Part shown: piece after piece, positions 6,637-8,382 of the stretch
Layout of the letters: each line of letters starts with the position of its first letter
How positions within the stretch are numbered: position 1 is the stretch's first letter
Assembly: GCA_035296705.1 (NCBI GenBank)
Contig: DATHAL010000057.1
Span: 1 to 8,382, forward strand
Source of the DNA: WHSW01 sp035296705
GTDB lineage: Bacteria; Actinomycetota; Thermoleophilia; Solirubrobacterales; 70-9
Direction of reading: 5' to 3'
Length of the DNA stretch: 8,382 nucleotides
Position numbers and translations under genes: made by a program
Notes under the pieces: model-generated
What the model was told of the DNA's origin: nothing
Seen by the model: only the letters and a program-made list of their open reading frames with translations
The model's database searches: none

Positions 6637-7757
6637 GCGCGGGAGAGGGATACGTCCTGCTCGAGGACGGCACGCGCCTCGATGGCGAGCTCACCGGGAG
6701 CGGGGGAGAGGTGACCGGCGAGGTCGTCTTCAACACGGCCATCACCGGTTATCAGGAGGCGCTCACGGATCCGAGCTACGCGGGGCAGATCATCACCTTC
6801 ACCTACCCGCTGGTCGGCAACTACGGCGTCAACGCGGGTGCCATGGAGTCCGACCGACCCCAGGCGCGCGCCGTGATCATGCGCGAGGCGAAGAACGGGG
6901 AGGACTGTGCGGAGGCCGAGGGCGGCTGGCTCGACTGGCTCGCGGCCTGCGGCGTTCCGGCGATCGCCGGCGTCGACACGCGCGCCCTGGTCCGCCACAT
7001 CCGCGATCGCGGCGCGATGCGGGGCGGGATCTTCGCGGCCGAGACCACGGAGGCCGACGCCCGGGCGCGTGTCGACGCGGAGCCGCCGATGGCCGGCGCC
7101 GACTTCGCGAGCGCCGTGACGCCGGAGGCACCGATCGAGCTCCCTGGCGACGGCCCTCACGTGGTGGGGATCGATACTGGGATCAAGCTCTCGATCATTC
7201 GGCAGTTCCGCGAGCGGGGTTGCCGTCTCACCCTGCTGCCCTGCGGCAGCAGCTCGCAGGATGTCCTCGCCCGCGACCCGGACCTCGTCTTCCTCGCCAA
7301 CGGTCCCGGCGATCCGGCGGCGCTCGAGTACGTCGTCGAGACGGTGCGCGGAGTGGTGGGCAAGAGACCCGTCGTGGGGATCTGCCTCGGCCACCAGCTC
7401 CTCTGTCGCGCGGTCGGGCTCGACACCTTCAAGCTCCCGTTCGGGCACCGCGGCGCGAACCATCCGGTCAAGGACCTCGAGACGGGCCGGATCGACATCA
7501 CCGCCCAGAACCATGGCTTCGCGGTCCGCCCGCCGGACGGCGGCGCGCGGATCGAGGGCGACGAGCCGGTCGGCTGGGACACGGACTTCGGTGCCGCCGA
7601 GCTCACCCACCTGAACCTCTACGACCGCACTGTGGAGGGCCTCGTGCTCAACGACGTGCCCGGCTGCACGGTCCAGTACCACCCCGAGGGCGGGCCCGGT
7701 CCCCACGACGCGCGCTACCTGTTCGATCGCTTCCTGGAGCTGGTCGCCAATGCCTAG
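6633..7757 (+). CDS. carA: Carbamoyl-phosphate synthase, small (glutaminase) subunit
   Basis: This 374-residue subunit hydrolyses glutamine and channels ammonia to CarB for carbamoyl phosphate synthesis, feeding both pyrimidine and arginine pathways. The N-terminal CarA domain shows LEDGTRLDG, GEVVFNTAITGYQEALTDPSYAGQIITFTYPLVGNYGVN and GVDTRALVRHIRDRGAMRGGI. The class I glutamine amidotransferase domain starts near HVVGIDTGIKLSIIRQF. It carries the nucleophile Cys251 in VGICLGHQLLCRAVG and the His350/Glu352 pair in YHPEGGPGPHD, so the triad is complete. The residues after HPE are GG instead of the more usual A-S/A-A, a minor variant. Length is typical (about 370-385). ATG 6633 overlaps the upstream stop, and no close Shine-Dalgarno is seen, so re-initiation by coupling is likely. 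It overlaps carB by 8 nt. Confidence 0.97.
   Translation: MSAGEGYVLLEDGTRLDGELTGSGGEVTGEVVFNTAITGYQEALTDPSYAGQIITFTYPLVGNYGVNAGAMESDRPQARAVIMREAKNGEDCAEAEGGWLDWLAACGVPAIAGVDTRALVRHIRDRGAMRGGIFAAETTEADARARVDAEPPMAGADFASAVTPEAPIELPGDGPHVVGIDTGIKLSIIRQFRERGCRLTLLPCGSSSQDVLARDPDLVFLANGPGDPAALEYVVETVRGVVGKRPVVGICLGHQLLCRAVGLDTFKLPFGHRGANHPVKDLETGRIDITAQNHGFAVRPPDGGARIEGDEPVGWDTDFGAAELTHLNLYDRTVEGLVLNDVPGCTVQYHPEGGPGPHDARYLFDRFLELVANA
7233..7252 (+). other. Stem-loop within the carA coding region
   Basis: CTGCTGCC (7233-7240) and GGCAGCAG (7245-7252) pair perfectly around loop CTGC. It lies in the first part of the glutaminase domain and encodes LLPCGSS. No function can be assigned; the codons may explain it by chance. 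Confidence 0.4.
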
Positions 7758-8382
7758 GCGCGACGACATCGCGAAGATCATGCTGATCGGCTCCGGGCCG
7801 ATCGTGATCGGGCAGGCGGCCGAGTTCGACTACTCGGGCGTCCAGGCGTGCAAGGTGCTGCTCGAGGACGGCTTCGAGGTCGTGCTCGTGAACTCGAATC
7901 CGGCGACGATCATGACTGACCCGGAGTTCGCCGACCGCACCTACGTCGAGCCGCTGCGACCCGCGAACGTCGCGGCGATCATCCAGCGCGAGCGCCCCGA
8001 CGCGCTGCTGCCGACCCTCGGCGGGCAGACGGCACTCAACCTCGCGAAGGCGCTCCACGACGACGGCACGCTCGAGCGGTTCGGCGTCGAGCTCATCGGT
8101 GCCGACTACGAGGCCATCCATCGCGCTGAGGACCGCGAGGCGTTCCGCCGCACGATGGATGAGGCCGGTCTGCGGGTGCCGTGGTCGGTGATCGTCGAGT
8201 CGGTCGGAGACCTGGAGCGCGGCCTTGCCGCCGGTGAGATCACGCTGCCGGCCATCGTTCGGCCGGCGTTCACCCTGGGCGGGCAGGGTGGGGGGGTGGG
8301 CACGAGCGCGACCGAGCTGCTCGGCGTCGTCTCCGAGGGCCTCGCCGCGAGCCCGATCAACCAGGTGCTGGTCGAGGAGTCG
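7750..8382 (+). CDS. carB: Carbamoyl-phosphate synthase, large subunit, N-terminal fragment
   Basis: The frame starting at ATG 7750 stays open to the window edge and gives the first 211 of an expected roughly 1,070-1,100 residues. CarB makes carbamoyl phosphate from bicarbonate, two ATP and the ammonia delivered by CarA. Visible hallmarks are IMLIGSGPIVIGQAAEFDYSG (10-30), VLVNSNPATIMTDPEFAD (45-62), PTLGGQTALN (88-97), AEDREAF (with Arg129), and the ATP-grasp segment IVRPAFTLGGQGGGVG (169-184, with Arg171). The glycine loop reads GGQGGG where enteric CarB has GGSGGG. The start is supported by GGAG at 7736-7739 and by similarity from the first residues. It overlaps carA by 8 nt, the only operon junction that is not a 4-nt overlap. 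The remainder, and probably further pyr genes such as pyrD and pyrF, would lie beyond the window. Confidence 0.96.
   Translation, partial: MPRRDDIAKIMLIGSGPIVIGQAAEFDYSGVQACKVLLEDGFEVVLVNSNPATIMTDPEFADRTYVEPLRPANVAAIIQRERPDALLPTLGGQTALNLAKALHDDGTLERFGVELIGADYEAIHRAEDREAFRRTMDEAGLRVPWSVIVESVGDLERGLAAGEITLPAIVRPAFTLGGQGGGVGTSATELLGVVSEGLAASPINQVLVEES
8277..8300 (+). other. Potential G-quadruplex in the carB coding strand
   Basis: Five G-runs (8277-8279, 8281-8283, 8286-8288, 8290-8296 and 8298-8300) are separated by loops of 1, 2, 1 and 1 nt. This satisfies the standard four-run G3 quadruplex pattern with very short loops. It is on the coding strand, so it would occur in the mRNA. It encodes the conserved glycine-rich ATP-grasp loop, which partly explains the G content, but GGG codons were used where GGC would be expected. 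Confidence 0.55.

Noticed and set aside
6384..7781. 465-codon open frame on the minus strand
   Set aside because: It lies antisense to the isochorismatase-like gene and carA, both well supported, and shows only low-complexity Arg/Ala/Val sequence.

Overview
The window is about 70% G+C, and its genes use G/C-ending codons, GTG or ATG starts and very short or overlapping junctions. This points to a high-GC actinobacterium. The gene content (PyrR-controlled pyr operon, CCA-less tRNA, type I dihydroorotase) would suit a Thermoleophilia/Solirubrobacterales-like lineage, but that placement is inference and cannot be proven from this sequence.

Layout. 1-153: the 3' end of a VanY-type D,D-carboxypeptidase gene. 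154-294: a non-coding spacer with a perfect 7-bp stem-loop and a possible -10 box. 295-367: tRNA-Arg(CCG) without an encoded CCA. 382-1365: ribonuclease Z, the enzyme that trims exactly this class of tRNA. 1362-2147: alpha-acetolactate decarboxylase (budA/alsD), overlapping rnz by 4 nt. 2144-3016 on the minus strand: an alpha/beta-hydrolase of the haloalkane dehalogenase/epoxide hydrolase-like class. It is convergent with budA, and the two stop codons interlock in one CTAG. 3017-3147: a divergent promoter region that ends in a recognisable PyrR-binding RNA hairpin. 3148 to the right edge: a pyrimidine biosynthesis operon, pyrR-pyrB-pyrC-(isochorismatase-like hydrolase)-carA-carB, with carB cut by the window end.

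How the genes work together. CarA and CarB make carbamoyl phosphate, PyrB joins it to aspartate, and PyrC closes the ring to dihydroorotate. PyrR senses UMP/UTP and binds the leader RNA; here the leader hairpin can pair with the pyrR Shine-Dalgarno sequence, which suggests translational repression of the kind known for mycobacterial pyr operons. All five operon junctions overlap (four by 4 nt, one by 8 nt), so translational coupling could carry that control down the operon. The isochorismatase-like gene is the unexplained member.

I see no CRISPR array, insertion sequence, phage gene or obvious defence system. The most interesting points are a possible self-processing tRNA-rnz transcript, the PyrR/SD switch, the extra cysteine hydrolase in the pyr operon, and the pairing of rnz with acetolactate decarboxylase.
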